Positions 1 through 13,758 of a DNA stretch of 64,000 bases are shown one piece after another. This stretch comes from Acanthacorydalis orientalis. Lineage: Eukaryota; Arthropoda; Insecta; Megaloptera; Corydalidae. Each line of letters starts with the position of its first letter. Position 1 is the stretch's first letter. The DNA is taken from positions 11,375,687-11,439,686 of the forward strand of contig CM068320.1 in NCBI GenBank assembly GCA_034766995.1, in the 5' to 3' direction. Below the pieces are notes generated by a model that saw only the letters and a program-made list of their open reading frames with translations, searched no databases and was not told the DNA's origin. Position numbers and translations under genes: made by a program.

Positions 1-45
1 TCTGCACATACACATACGCGCGCGCGTTCTCACGCACACACACAT

Positions 46-81
<36 letters not shown>

Positions 82-641
82 TGAATATTTTTTTTACTTA
101 CAAATTATAAAAAAGTCAAAAATTAAACAATTCCTATGCATTTCAATTCACTTTTAATATAGATAATCCACCCCTGTCTTGATATTTGCATTTGTGTACG
201 TGCATAAAAGTTTTAATAAATGGTTTCATATAAATGATGGATTTTATTAAAGATGACGCCAATTAAAAAGAAATACGTAAACCTTTAAATTTAATTAGTA
301 AATATCTAAATTTCACAAAACTGAACACACAATAATCGTCTGCCCTGAATTATAATACATCCCGACTGCCAGGGTGCGTCGCAGTGGCGACACGCTAATT
401 GATTAATTATATTCGATCTGCCTGAGCTGTTTAATGTATACAGAAACGAACAGAATCATGTGGAGATATAAAAACACTTATTTTCGGTCAACCGATAAAC
501 ACAGGAGAATTAATAATTCATTATTTACGTTCTCTATTTCTTTTTATTTAAGTTTATAAAAAATAAGTTTGATTAAATCATCTCATTACATATATCGATT
601 TCTTTTTTAAAATCGTTCAATTAATTACTTGGAATATACAA

Positions 642-643
642 AT

Positions 644-712
<69 letters not shown>

Positions 713-714
713 AG
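642..714. repeat. Compound microsatellite (CA)n-(TA)n-(GA)n
   Basis: Three dinucleotide blocks follow one another without a break: CA repeats, then TA repeats, then about 40 bases of GA. The same order recurs at 1009-1150 and 26172-26337. Confidence 0.95.
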
Positions 715-1008
715 ATCAATTCTCAAGTTTGATATTTAGTTTTTAGATCCTTCATTGATAAAAAAAATTATATGAAATAAAAAACCATCACTAAAATTTA
801 ATTTTGTTCAGATTTTAGATAAAATAATTGTGAAATATTTTTAAATCTATAAAATGTATTTCCTCTGAATATTGCAAAAAATTTAAATAGTTTTGTTTAT
901 AATATTCATCACATAATCAATAATAGACTGTAAATCAAAAACATGAAATATCAATATAACGACAAATAAGGAATAGTTTTCTAGTTTTTTGCTGCAAAAC
1001 ATATATTC

Positions 1009-1048
1009 ACACACACATACACACACACACACATATATATATATATAT

Positions 1049-1127
<79 letters not shown>

Positions 1128-1150
1128 ATATATATAGAGAGAGAGAGATA
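1009..1150. repeat. Compound microsatellite (CA)n-(TA)n-(GA)n
   Basis: CA repeats lead into about 110 bases of TA interrupted by a single TTACA and a TGTATG step, ending in a short GA block. It gives spurious Tyr-Ile ORFs in both strands. Confidence 0.95.
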
Positions 1151-1401
1151 GTTATTGATATGTGTGTATGTGTCTAAAACTTTGAACAGATTTATAAATT
1201 AAAATAAAATTTAAATGAACATTTTAAATGCAAGCGATAAAATAAAAAAAATCATGTATTTTTAAATTAAATATATTAATTTAGAATATTCTGAACATGT
1301 TAAATAATTACCATATAATGATAAAATATCTACTTAGATCAAGGAGCTACTAAGGAAAATGCTTGTGAAGTCCATAAACCTTAAAACTTTTTCGTTTATA
1401 T

Positions 1402-1439
<38 letters not shown>

Positions 1440-1519
1440 AACATATAGGACATATAAATTTCAAAATTTTCATAAACCTTACAAAACTATTTTTGTATGT
1501 CGGTCCTTGATCTAAATAG

Positions 1520-1552
<33 letters not shown>

Positions 1553-3211
1553 TACACATTACAAACAATGAAAAATATAAACCATATAAACTGATCTTTC
1601 GTATGTAGTAAGTTATTTACAAAAATATCTAATAAACTTTTATAATAGTTTATTAATAATTCAGTTCTAGTATTCATCATGATAATAAATCGATAAAAAA
1701 CGAGATATTATACTTAATTTAAAATTATATTTTGTATGTATATGGTTAATTAACTAATACAAAAAAAAAAAAAAACAAAGTAAATTAGTTCTCATAACCT
1801 TACTCTGATATATGAGATTGTCAACTCATTATAAGGAATGAGGAAAGTAAAATTTATTTAAAATAATTCAGGATCACACAATATGATATGTTTGGTAAGT
1901 TTATAAATATTTTGTTTATTTTGTTATTTCAAACAGTAAGATTTTTGGTATTATAATTTAAAAAAGAAAATAAAAATATTTTTTTAACATAGTATCATGA
2001 AGGCTATGAATCTAATACGATGCAGTGTACAATCATTGATTATAAAATATTAATTTAAAAAATATATATATTTTAAATATAGACTTAATTTATTTAAAAT
2101 AACAATTCTGTTTTATAATGCCATACCTTTTTTATAATATCACAACTGTTTAGCTTATCATAGGAATAAACATACACATTAACAAATCTATTTGACAAGT
2201 CAATTATTCACCACGTGGTCTATAATAAGGTATTGTAAATTTTATATAAAAAGAACACGAACTGTTGTAGCAAATAATATCAGTCTGGTTTTATTTTACA
2301 TTTCAATAATCATATATTTTACAAAAACACTTCACTTCACAATATATAAAAAAAAATAATAATTTTAATACAGACACAGTCTACATGCACCATATTACCC
2401 GTACTAGTCGTACACGGAAGTGTTAGGGCATGCGTACCATACTACTATTAAAAACGTGCATTATTTTGATCAAGTCTCACATGATATACATTTAAAGTAC
2501 ATAATACTACAAAAAAGTCTTGTTTATCTAAAAAGAGAACAAAAATTAGTAAATTATCGAAAGAAATTAAAAATCAATACTACATTATTTTTTACTATGT
2601 ACAATTTTTTTTTATTTTTATATATTATCTCTAGTAATTCTACAGTAGCAGTAATTTACTCTGAATTATTGGATTTCCGTTAATTTACAGTGGTGTTAAC
2701 AACAAATTAATTTTCTGGTAACTTTTAACTTTTAACTGGTACGTTTAAATTAATATGGGACGCTGTAATAATTAAACAAAAAAAAGTATTTATCTACATT
2801 GTTACATTTATCTATTACATACAATAATATAAACAATATAGCATCGATATATGAAGAAAAATAAGATCGATACATTTTTGAATATTTGAAAATATCAAAC
2901 CTTACAAGAAATGAAATTAGAAATTGAATTATTAAAATATTATATTGTACTTGTATTAACCTTACAACTAATACTCTGTTATAGTTAATTGTTATAATAT
3001 TATAATGAACTACAACAGACAATCGGTTGTAATTAAATTTATTGCTTAAAAATTTTATTAATTAAGGTTTTTAACAATAATACAATATGACTATCTTAGA
3101 TTATTATATATGATAAATGGAAATTGGATTATCGAGACTACTCCAGTGACACTTTAGATACCAAAAGATGTATTTACATACAATGGTACATATACACACA
3201 TATAATATACA

Positions 3212-3214
<3 letters not shown>

Positions 3215-3273
<59 letters not shown>
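3215..3273. repeat. (TA)n microsatellite
   Basis: About 58 uninterrupted bases of alternating T and A follow a short ATGCAT step. Confidence 0.95.
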
Positions 3274-3274
<1 letters not shown>

Positions 3275-3388
3275 CATTATATTTCATAAATAAATACTAA
3301 ATAATATGAATTAAAAGTTGATTTTATATAAAAAAAAATTCAAATACATTCTTTAGATCGCTATATAACAATTTCTCTCATTCACACT

Positions 3389-3490
3389 GTCTCTCTCTCG
3401 TTTTCTCTCGGTTCTCTCCTCTCTCTCTCTATATATATACATACATACATACATACAAACATACATACATACATATATATATATATACAT
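3389..3490. repeat. Compound (CT)n-(TA)n-(CATA)n microsatellite
   Basis: Interrupted CT repeats pass into TA and then into about ten CATA tetranucleotides, one of them changed to CAAA, before returning to TA. Confidence 0.9.
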
Positions 3491-3896
3491 GTTATTGATT
3501 TCATAATATATTCTTTATTCTTCGTTGTTACTCCTTTTAATGTATATCATTCCACAATTAACAATTCAATCGTTTACTAATAATTGCATGTAAATATTTA
3601 ATATTTTTTCTGCCTTATTTTATTTTCGTTTCTTATATTTTTACCTTGGCCTGTGACTGAAAATGTCTTAAAACTCAAACACAGGCACCTATAGTATTTT
3701 ATTTATAGAAACCAGTACATTTGAAAATTCGAATAAATAATCCGATTATGGTTGTTAAAAACAAAATCGCTTAGTACTTAAAATGTATTATACTTGACGA
3801 GCTTTGAAAAGTGAGAATGAGTTTTAAGTTAAATTATTATACGTATCTATATTTCTTGTCTCCTTATTCGATTTAATTTTCATTTCAAACCCACAT

Positions 3897-4001
3897 TCCC
3901 ATACACACATACACACATACATACACACGTACACACACACATACATACATACAATGCACATACATACACAGGTATGCGCACACAAACACACACACACAAG
4001 C

Positions 4002-4066
<65 letters not shown>
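3897..4066. repeat. Compound (CA)n/(CATA)n-(TA)n microsatellite
   Basis: An interrupted CA/CATA array of about 100 bases is followed by about 60 bases of TA with TATG interruptions. Two overlapping minus-strand ORFs here are translations of the repeat and not genes. Confidence 0.95.
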
Positions 4067-4419
4067 AGAGCGCATGTATTAAAATTCAATTTAAATTTGT
4101 TTTTAAATAAAAAATATCAATTTTGAAATGTTATTTTTAACATACTGAATAAGAAATCAATTTCCACTGTTATCAAATATAACCTTTATAATTATCATCT
4201 AATTTTTTTTATTTATAACGATATTTTTAACCGCGTTATTTCAAATATATTATTATTGAGCTGAATTATTTTAGAGTTTTATTAAGACCTTAACATATTA
4301 CTATTCCCAATGATAATTTTATTATTACTATAAAATAACTTTGTACCGAATTTTAGTTTCAAATACAAACTCCCCGTGGACAATGAATATATTTCCTCTT
4401 TACTGCAATTACTTTCGTG

Positions 4420-4466
<47 letters not shown>

Positions 4467-4969
4467 GTACAAAAATAAATTTTAGTGAAAGAATTTTCCA
4501 ATCGTAATTATAAAAAGTTAAACACAGGCTTTGATTTAATTAAATTTACTAAAGTTTAAACCAATGAGCAATCGTTATATGACAAAATTCGTTGGAAATT
4601 TAGGGATGAATTAAACATTATTTTACCTTATATGCTGTAGCAAATAAAATAATTACCGTTTAAAATGAAAAAAAAATTATCCATTCTCAAAGCTGAAGGA
4701 AAATATAATTCTAGAAATATTTATATATAAATGTAAATGAAATATAAACGTTCATGAAAAAAATACAATAAAATGCATTTATATCTTTATACTGTAAGTT
4801 TTTACCAAATAATAAGTAAGAAACAAAAATATTGCATTAAAGAGTATAAGTAGATGTGATATCATTATTAGAAAGACATCACTTCTAAAGAAGAGTCATT
4901 ATTATTCTAGTAATTTAAAAAGGAGGAACTTATAATCTTTTGTGAAAAAAAAATATAAAAGTAAGTTCG

Positions 4970-5753
4970 TGAGTCGTTTGATAAATTTCGTAATTTTTTA
5001 TGATGTGGCGCCACCACAATACATTTGGTAACATCACGGCTATCAAATGTCACTTTTAAACTAGCACAGGTGAAATTTCAGCCAGAATAGATGCATTTTT
5101 CACGTTCTACAGATGTGTGAAGCGAGCATTACAGCAGTTACGGCAAAAAAGGAAAGAAACGAGCAGGTCTTTCTGTCTATTCATCCCAGTGGATGAAACA
5201 TGGATTCACCACTACATACTTAAGTCGAAACCGCAGTGAAAGAAGTGGATAACGACTAGTGAAAATGCACCGAAGAAGACAAAGACCGTTTTGTCGGCTG
5301 GCAAAATGATGGTGACTGTTTCTTGGGATTCCTAAGAAATCATCATGATCGAAGGGAAAAACGTTACTAGAAGTCTATTATGCAACATTGTTGGGCCATT
5401 TGAAAGAAGAGATGAAACAAAAACGGTCAAGATTGGCGCACAAAAAAGTGACAGCAGGACAATGCTCCGTTCCACAAATCGACCGTCACAAAGGCAAAAT
5501 TGCACGAACTAGGCTTTGAATTGATTCCTCATCCACCTTATTCACCGAAATTGGCCTTGCGTGACTTCTTGCTCTTCTTAAATTGAGCTCAGTAGAAACA
5601 AATTTCCATCCAATGAGAATGTCATCGCCGTTGTCAGATTCGCTGGACCAAATGTTTAGCCCTCAATAAAGACTATGTTAAAAAATAAAATCGTTTTTTT
5701 CCACAAAGTTGTGTTTAATTTACTATTTTACCCCACTTTTCAAACAGCTCTCG
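4970..5753 (+). mobile_element. Mariner family P, copy 1 (5'-deleted)
   Basis: Tc1/mariner element. The left end reads GTGAGTCGTTTGATAAATTT and the right end ...TTTTCAAACAGCTCTCG, which match in inverted orientation the ends of the related copy at 56590-57504. The N-terminal HTH part of the transposase is missing, so the element is about 0.78 kb instead of about 1.3 kb. The region after the left end (GGTAACATCACGGCTATCAA) is shared with the second copy. Orientation is plus. Age is indicated by several frameshifts and stops. Confidence 0.85.
5170..5660 (+). pseudogene. Mariner transposase, catalytic part only
   Basis: Plus-strand reading across frameshifts gives mariner signatures: VDETWIHHY (first catalytic Asp), a segment ending in NAPKKTKTVLSAGKMMVTVSWDS, then QDNAPFHKSTVTKAKLHELG (second Asp), then PHPPYSP and RDFLLF (third Asp). 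All three catalytic Asp codons remain, but stops and frame changes separate them and the DNA-binding N-terminus is gone. It cannot make an active protein as it stands. The family assignment rests on motif order and spacing. Confidence 0.85.
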
Positions 5754-6166
5754 TATTATTTGTAAGGAATTGTTTAGTATGATAGAATATCTTCTTTGTT
5801 TATAATACGAATGTTTATTATAAAAAAAATATATTAATATATAAAAGGATAATCTAATAAAAAACAATCTTTTATAGAAGATAAATTCGATGCTATAAGA
5901 CATTATTACATATTTCAAAATGAAAGTATTCATAGTTTACCATCAATGAATAATTCTCTACGTCAAATGTAACTATTAACGTATTTTGAAAGCGATTGTA
6001 GAAAAAGCATTAAAAAATCATTAATAATCAATTTAATGAGAGTAATGTGGAATCTGTACAATTTTTGTACTTATTAAAATCGAATCAAAATAATTTTATA
6101 AATAAAATATTGTGTAATCATTTTCTGATAAATTAAAATAGAAATTGCATTACTTAGAACTAAAAG

Positions 6167-6230
<64 letters not shown>

Positions 6231-6878
6231 AATGTGTGTGTATGTGTGTGTATTTATGTATGCATATCTTAAAATAAGTTACTTTTATATGAGAGTTCTT
6301 AATGTTTAAATTTGGTAATCATTTTTAATTGTTACTAGAAGTTATTTATAATGAAAGAAAATTGAAAATAGAATATTAAATTGTTTGTAATTCAAATTTC
6401 AGTTTTTATATATGCAAATATCTAAATTTAAATTATAATTATTTAAAACATCTTATTATTCCCTTAAACGACCTTAAAGTTAAAATATTCTGTATTCATT
6501 AATAACAGTTTTAGTAACATGAAAGAAGATAAAACTTTTTTAGTGATGTACGTTATCTAAGTTTTTTTTATATGTAATAAGATATTCAACAAAAATCCCG
6601 AAAGAAATACACTGAAAGAAATATAAATTTAATAAATGGAATATATTTTTTTCAATTATATTACGAATACGATTCCTTTAATGAAACTAACATGTTTGAT
6701 AGATTTATCGTACTCGTAAACTGAATATAAAACAGAACTAGTTAATGCAATATATACGATTTGCAATGATGACTGCAAAATGCTGGATATTAAAAATTGC
6801 TGTCCTCTGGGTATTTCCAGTCCTCTATAAAAAACTTCATAATTTCATTTCCTGCCTTTAACTTACATTTCCTTTGCT

Positions 6879-6938
<60 letters not shown>

Positions 6939-8236
6939 TACATATACCATTTTTGCAAGTTTATAAATGGATGTTGTATGGAAATATACTTAAGGATTAT
7001 AACCTGATCATAATACATCAATGAACAATATTTATTGAAAAAAATTAACTGAATCGAAATCTTTTATTTTTTATTTTAAAATCCGATTTTTTAACAATAA
7101 TTGTATATATTTTGTATCTCTATTTTTTAATAATTTTACATAGAATAAGGAATAAGAACAGCTTCATTTCTGCAATAATACCTATACATTTATTAATCAT
7201 TCACCAAAAACTCTATAACTTTAAATTGTATTATTATTAGTTTTGTATATAATTCAAAATGTATAAGATGCAAATGCATTTTATATCTTTTATTTCTGAA
7301 TATAGTTTCTTTCTGTTACCATAACTAAGATGATAGCTATTATGAGCTTTCATAATATAATAAATATAAATGAATATTTCTCTCTATCTAAGCGAATTCA
7401 TTGTTATTCATGCATTTACTTGTGTGTTTCAAGTTATTCATTTTAATGGTGCTTTCCTAATAGAATGGGATATAATAAAAATTATCTAGAAAAATGCATT
7501 CTTCATGTATTCATTGCAGATAATTATTTTTTAATGGAATGCTGAATATTCAATTTTATATAATTTCCAAGTTTTATATCGATTTTATTTTATTAGTACA
7601 ATATTAATTATTACATTTAATTTATTTTTTTTTAATTCATTGAAGACAGAATAATAAGTTTACGAAAAGATAAAAACAATTAATGTGATTTATTTACTTC
7701 ACCTATATAATAGTTAGGATGAGTGTTTGAAAAATATTTAAAAAAATACTTCTTCACTAAATAAAAATATTATGTAAAACACATTGAGATTTTTGACAAT
7801 ACAAATTGAATAGTTTCACTTAAAAATGATAAATTATATTTTTTTTTATTTTGAAGCATATATAAACATGTATTTTAAAATATAGTCACTGATTTTACAT
7901 TTATCAAAATAGTATATTTAAGATTTTAAATTTAAAGGTATCTTTTAAAACGTCTTATTTCGATCTAAATCTCAAGATAGACACATTTATTTTTTTATTA
8001 TATTATGTTGTTGCTATTTATGGTTTTAGTAGCGTCGACAATTTATTATATTCTATTGTAAATGTATTTTCAATAAAGTCAGGTGGGATAAATATTTTAA
8101 AATTAAATAGCGAATCAAGATTTACATTTTAAAATTGTATTCGTCTAAGTTTGTATTAAACACTTATAAGTGTGTTTTATCTACAATTAATTATAGATTG
8201 TCTATTCGTAAGCTACCGAAAGTGTTATAAATAAGC

Positions 8237-8287
<51 letters not shown>

Positions 8288-9525
8288 CGAGTATATAAAA
8301 CCAATTTTTTTTTATTTCTGGAAAATGAGTATATTGTACTCGTACTCTAAATTGAAAGTATAGACTTATTTATTTTTATATATGATTCAAATAAAAAATT
8401 GAAATGCAATTTCCTAGAATTACTACCAAAAATAAAGTCAAATCAAGAGTATCAGCTGATATATCAATATTCTTAACTCTGTATGTTGTTATTTGTAATT
8501 TTAGGGCGTGTCAATAGCTAATTTCATAGGTCTATAGATTTCAACTATAATTATTTGAAAAAATTGTAACTCAAAATTTAATTTTTTTCTATTTAAAATT
8601 TACAATTAGTCAATTTTATTTCACTGAAGAAAGTTTCAGATTTCTATAAAAGTATTTATTTTCTGTATCAAACCAGAAATATTTAATTTTGTTCATAGTT
8701 ATTATCGAAATGCGTTTGTATATAATAATTGATCTTCATTGAGATCATACATAATTATATAATCAAATCATAAAAAAAGTATATCGCTTTGACACAATAC
8801 TCATTGCCGTGCCTTTTTTAAATTAACACAAAAATAAACTATGTTTGAAGTAAGGTATATAAAATGCAAAAGAGTTAAAAAGATAAACTAAAAAAATATT
8901 TAAGGCTAATACACAATATGTCACAAAAACGAATAAATAAAGTAAATAAATATTCAAAAGAAATATTGGTTTTAAATAAACTGTTTACTTATGACTGAAA
9001 TTTAATTTATAAAATTCACATATATAACACATATGAAAAAAAATTGCATATTTTACATTCTCTACTTTTTATACGTTTTATTCCTTAATTAAAACCATTT
9101 TAATATCAAGCAGCTTATAAGCGATTTAAAAATACTGTTTTAATAAATTCCATATAAATTGAGTTATATGTTTAAATGTTTTCCGAATAACTATTTAAAC
9201 AATTTTAATATACTAATTTAATAAGAAACCATATATTGCATTAATTTAAATGTTTTATGAAATAACAAGCACTATAATTGTATTATAGTAAGTATATGAG
9301 TAGAAACAAGAAGGTAAGCTAGAGTTTGTAATGTAATGTAATTAAAATAGTTTAAGTTAAATAGAATGAGTATGTATCATTCCAAGAAAACATCACTCAA
9401 TTGAGATATTTCATGTAATTAAATTCATACTAAGATTAAAAAAAATATTAACAGAATATTTTAAAAGAACGTAATTAAGTATTTGTAATTAAAAAAATGT
9501 TAAAATAAGTACGTTTAAATAATTG

Positions 9526-9528
<3 letters not shown>
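5754..9528. other. AT-rich non-coding DNA
   Basis: No gene seen. TA tracts lie near 6169-6253, 6881-6947 and 8238-8288. A short perfect palindrome-like motif, AAACACTTATAAGTGTGTTT, occurs near 8157-8177. The rest is unremarkable AT-rich sequence. Confidence 0.7.
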
Positions 9529-9612
<84 letters not shown>

Positions 9613-9619
<7 letters not shown>

Positions 9620-9778
9620 GTATATAAATAATTTCCAATAAATAGTCCATTTCATAAACGAAATAATTAATATAAGATTTTAAACTATTTTTTTAATATA
9701 TTATCAACAATTATTTGTATTTAACTAAATGTTATTAGCTCATTTAACAAAATTTACTTATATTTCATTTATATCATG

Positions 9779-9816
<38 letters not shown>

Positions 9817-10187
9817 TTCATTTAAATTTTTAATACAAATTATTAAATTTAATTGTTTTAAAGGTCTTTACAACTGTACTAGAGTATATGTTTATAAAAT
9901 ATAGAAATTCAAATAGAAATCAAGGGACACATCTTATAAAAAACTTATTAATAAAGTATTTGAGCTCAATTTATCTCTCATATCTGTTCAGATATCTCTT
10001 AGTGCACCACGAAAATATTTATGCAAAACAGATTTTAAAAATCTAATTTCTAATTAATTTAAAAATAAATAATTATACGTTTACTGCCTAATAATAAATT
10101 AATTGAATCGAAGTAGAATAAGTCGTGGTATTAAAAATGATTAAAATAAAAAATAATATATTATTTCCTTCTTAACTATTTTAAACG

Positions 10188-10231
<44 letters not shown>

Positions 10232-10244
10232 GTATATATGTATA
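9613..10244. repeat. Direct duplication, unit 1
   Basis: This unit holds two blocks repeated in unit 2: a block starting GTATATAAATAATTTCC (about 9621-9811), and a block starting GAGCTCAATTTATCTCTCAT (about 9961-10190). Between them sits about 140 bases of unique sequence (9812-9955) that unit 2 lacks. Blocks end in TA tracts at 9779-9811 and 10192-10254. Confidence 0.9.
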
Positions 10245-10407
10245 TATGTATATAAATAATTTCCAATAAATAGTCCATTTCATAAACGAAATAATTAATA
10301 TAAGAATTTAAACTATTTTTTTTAATATATTATCAACAATTATTTGTATTTAATTAAATGTTATTAGCTCATTTAACAATATTTACTTATATTTCAATTA
10401 TATCATG

Positions 10408-10443
<36 letters not shown>

Positions 10444-10455
10444 GAGTATATATAC

Positions 10456-10541
<86 letters not shown>

Positions 10542-10778
10542 AATTAAGTATATGAGCTCAATTTATCTCTCATATCTGCTCAGATATCTATAAGTGCACC
10601 AAGAAACCATTTATGCAAAACAGATTTTAAAAATCTAATTTCTAAATAATTTAAAAATAAATAATTATACGTTTCCTACCTAATAATAAATAATTGAATC
10701 TAAGTAGAATAGGTCGTGGAGTTAAAATGATTAAAATAAAAAATAATATATTATTTCCTTCTTAACTATTTTAAACGT

Positions 10779-10850
<72 letters not shown>
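10245..10850. repeat. Direct duplication, unit 2
   Basis: Second copy of the unit beginning at 9613. Both unique blocks are conserved with only scattered substitutions, by eye over 93% identical. The 140-base middle of unit 1 is replaced by a TA tract at 10409-10537 with one CGAG and one CACA interruption. The copy ends in another TA tract at 10782-10848. Unit 1 and unit 2 are in tandem. Confidence 0.9.
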
Positions 10851-10851
<1 letters not shown>

Positions 10852-11592
10852 GTAGATCATTTTTAGATGGACGCTCTGTAATTAACCATTTAAATTATGT
10901 TTATAATTCTTATGAACTGGAATTTTTCAAAATCGCAATCATTAGTATTCAATATCTGACAGTTAATTTAAAATTTACTAACAATTACGAATTTATTTTT
11001 ACTCGATTCTTATTTTATTTAACAATTTTAAGTATGCATATTTTATTTATTAATAAGTAGAATTCTATTAAACAAAAAACAATTTTTTGATATTAATTTC
11101 ATAAATTCTCATACACATTTACTCAAATATACAAACATGCACACACATGTATATATCTTTTGTGAACTAGACTTTATAATAAAAAAGAAATAAGGCTACA
11201 TTTCAATATTACTTGAATTATCTATCTGTAAATATAATTCTAGTGTATATAAAGAGTTACAATTGAATTTCATACAATATAGTTCATCCTGAATGCAATT
11301 CATAAATTTGTTCAGACGAACAGATAAAGAATATAAGCTAACAAAATCTCTCCTCTATTATGAAAACGTGAAAAGATCTTCTGAAATTAACGAGAAATTA
11401 CTTCGTTCATGTATAAAAGATCTATTTTCATTTTTCGTGTGTTTCTAGTTGATAATATTTTATCATTGTGAAATAATACATATAAATGTGATTTTGTTAC
11501 ACATACAAACTGTTAAAAATATTTATCATTGGCTGTGTAATTTACCATTTTTATTTAATAATATTTAATATATAAATGACAAAATAAAAATG
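10851..11592. other. AT-rich non-coding DNA
   Basis: No gene or repeat of note is visible between the duplication and the T1 element. Confidence 0.6.
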
Positions 11593-12835
11593 CAAGGTGG
11601 CGCAAAAAGTACGAACGGGTTTGAATAGTTAATATTTTTTTGTTTAAATGTTCTTGTTCTCTTCTTTTCAGAATTTTAAAAATAAAACTTGAGGATTTTA
11701 TCATGGAAAAGTACACGATATTTTTTTGAAATCATTGTTCAATTATTTTGACGCAGCGAGCTTATCAGCTTATCGTTGGTTTAATGTTCGAACAGGACCA
11801 TCGAAGTCAATGATTAATACTTTGCTTGTACGTTTTCGACAACAAGGTGCAGTTAGTAATCGTCCAAAATGTGGAAGACATCGTTCGGCTCTGATTGAAG
11901 GAAAATACTTAACGTGTACATAAAAGTATTGAGAAGTCTTGAAATGTCAGCCAGAAGGCGTTCAACACAACTTGGAATATGTCGGAGGCTAGTGAAAAAA
12001 ATTTTAGCTGCATTAAAAATGATCTCATACAAAATGTAGCTTGTGCAAGAGCTAAATCCAACAGATTATCAGCATCACTTTGATTATGAAATTAGTTTTG
12101 CCAACAAGCATAACGAAGTAATGAATTTATTCACAATTAGATTATGAGTGACGAAACACATTTCCACTTAAATGGCTTCGTAAATAGACAAAACTGTAGA
12201 ATGAGGGATATAGAAAAAGATGACTTCATCAGCACCCCCTTAAGTCTGCTTTTTGATGCGGAGTAACTTCCCAAAGGATTATAGGCTCTTATTCCTTCCA
12301 AAATGAAAACGGAACTAATGATGCTCAATACCGTACGATGATAGAAAAAGTTTTGAGACCATCTGTTGATAATCGTTCACAGATGTATCTCCAATAAAGT
12401 GGAGCCACGGCGCAAACAGTAAGACACAGTATAGAACTTTTACGGACCATTTTTAGCGAACGAACAATTTTAAGGAAAAAATTGGCCTGCGCGTTCGTCT
12501 GATTTGAACACTCCAAATTTTTTCTTTGGAACTACTTAAAAAAACGTGTATACGTCAATAAGCCAAACACCATCTTGCAGCTAAAGAACAACATACGAGA
12601 AGAAATTCAAGCGTTATGTCCAGAAATCCTGTGAGGTAATGGCAAATGCCTCAGAAAGAGCTCGACTATGTGAAGCCAAAAATGGACATTACTTACGTGA
12701 TATCATTTTTCATGTGTAATCAGGAAAAATCGTCCATCATTATACTATATTTTGAAAAATAAAAAAAGATGAAAATGTTTCAAAACAAAAAAAATATTAA
12801 TATTTTAAACCTCTTCGTTTTTTTGCGCCGCTCTG
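11593..12835 (+). mobile_element. Tc1/mariner (IS630-type) remnant T1
   Basis: The left end GGTGGCGCAAAAAGTACGAA and the right end TTCGTTTTTTTGCGCCGCTC are imperfect inverted repeats, followed on the inner side by an AT-rich stretch that also matches in inverted orientation. Length is about 1.24 kb, close to a complete element of this type. Right flank is TA. The transposase reads on the plus strand but is broken throughout. Confidence 0.85.
11726..12720 (+). pseudogene. IS630-type transposase pseudogene (T1)
   Basis: The first 65 codons are open and give an HTH-like segment with GPSKSMINTLLVRFRQQGAV and PKCGRHRS, as in the N-terminal domains of this transposase group. Downstream, across frame changes, come MSDETHFHLNGFVNRQNCR (first Asp intact), SGATA preceded by a stop where QDGATAHT is usual (second Asp lost), and SSDLNTPNFFLW (third Asp changed to Asn). 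The end reads ERARLCEAKNGHYLRDIIFH, typical of the C-terminus. Inactive. It is related to T2 and T3 but belongs to a different subfamily. Confidence 0.85.
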
Positions 12836-13202
12836 TATTACAACATCATTTATATGAAATTAATTAAATATGTATTTATATTTAAAAATAAAAGAAACAT
12901 TTTCAAATAGACTTCATTGAAAATGTATTCTTTATACTCTGTTATATTTTATTATTTCTTGCTACTTGAAATATCAAGATTTTCTTGAAAAACAAAAGAA
13001 TTAAAATATGGCTACAATTTAAACCTATTATGAGAGATACAAACACATCAAAGATAATTAAAAAAATACAAATTAAGATACAATTCATTAATGAAATAAA
13101 ATTGAAGTCAAGAAGTTTTTATATGTTTGAAATGGTTGTTAAAAGAAAATATTAAGACGGTAGGAACATAGATGATAAATTTTAGCCATCTAGGTATATT
13201 AT

Positions 13203-13758
13203 TAGGTTGGTAAAAAAATAATTGCGGCCTATGACCTTCAAATTCATATACTTTTTTATTTAAGTGGTCCAGAACTGTTGGGTGACTAATACCTAACTTT
13301 TGTGCAAGTTCTCGAATTGTTGTGCGTGGTTCTAATTCAAATAAAGCATTCAGTTGGTCATTATGAATTGAAAAAGGACACCCGTGACCTTCTTCATCTT
13401 CAAGGATCTCGTCCTCAGCATGAAACTTTTGAAGCCAGCATTGAACCGTACTTTCCTTAACAGTACCCACACCAAAAGTATCGTTTAACTTACGAGCAGT
13501 TAATGTTGCTTTACTACCCGTTTTAAACTACATTACTCTACAAAAAAATACTCTTATTTGCTTTTTTCCATCTTTAATTCAATATCCCAATTTAAATTAA
13601 AAGTAATAATAAAACCAAAGCCAATATTACTAAAATCTAGACTGAAAATGCACTTTAAAATGATATAAACATAAATGCAATGAAATGACACTTCCATTGA
13701 AAACAATTAAGGTTAGAGTTCAGAAAACAAAAACCGTAATTATTTTTCTGCCAACCTA
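13203..13758 (-). mobile_element. HTH-only mariner deletion derivative D1
   Basis: Both ends are present: TTAGGTTGGTAAAAAAATAA on the left and TTTTTCTGCCAACCTAA on the right. The element is only about 556 bp because everything after the HTH region has been removed; the HTH codons run straight into the end next to the catalytic side. The same internal junction is seen in D2 and D4, so D1 descends from a deleted copy that itself moved. Confidence 0.88.
13260..13530 (-). pseudogene. Mariner transposase N-terminal HTH fragment (D1)
   Basis: Minus-strand reading gives TVKESTVQCWLQKF, then EDEILEDEEGHGCPFS, then LEPRTTIRELAQKLGISHPT, a mariner double-HTH region. An ATG at 13470 opens a 120-codon frame, but its last third leaves the element through the terminal repeat and enters flanking DNA. 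A frameshift near 13480 separates the start of the original protein. Such a fragment could at most bind the terminal repeats; no catalytic residues are encoded. Confidence 0.8.

Larger units (their letters stand above)
1..4969. other. AT-rich non-coding DNA with dense microsatellites
   Basis: No convincing gene is visible. Short ORFs here are either TA-tract translations (Tyr-Ile repeats) or random AT-rich reading. The stretch holds (TA)n or compound arrays near 53-80, 642-714, 1009-1150, 1399-1436, 1519-1549, 3215-3273, 3389-3490, 3897-4066 and 4421-4466. A GC-richer pocket near 340-480 has several CpG dinucleotides but no supportable exon. Confidence 0.7.

Noticed and set aside
13108..13470. 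A host gene encoding a 120-residue HTH protein
   Set aside because: The HTH is a mariner transposase fragment between mariner terminal repeats, and the C-terminal third is flanking DNA read through the terminal repeat.
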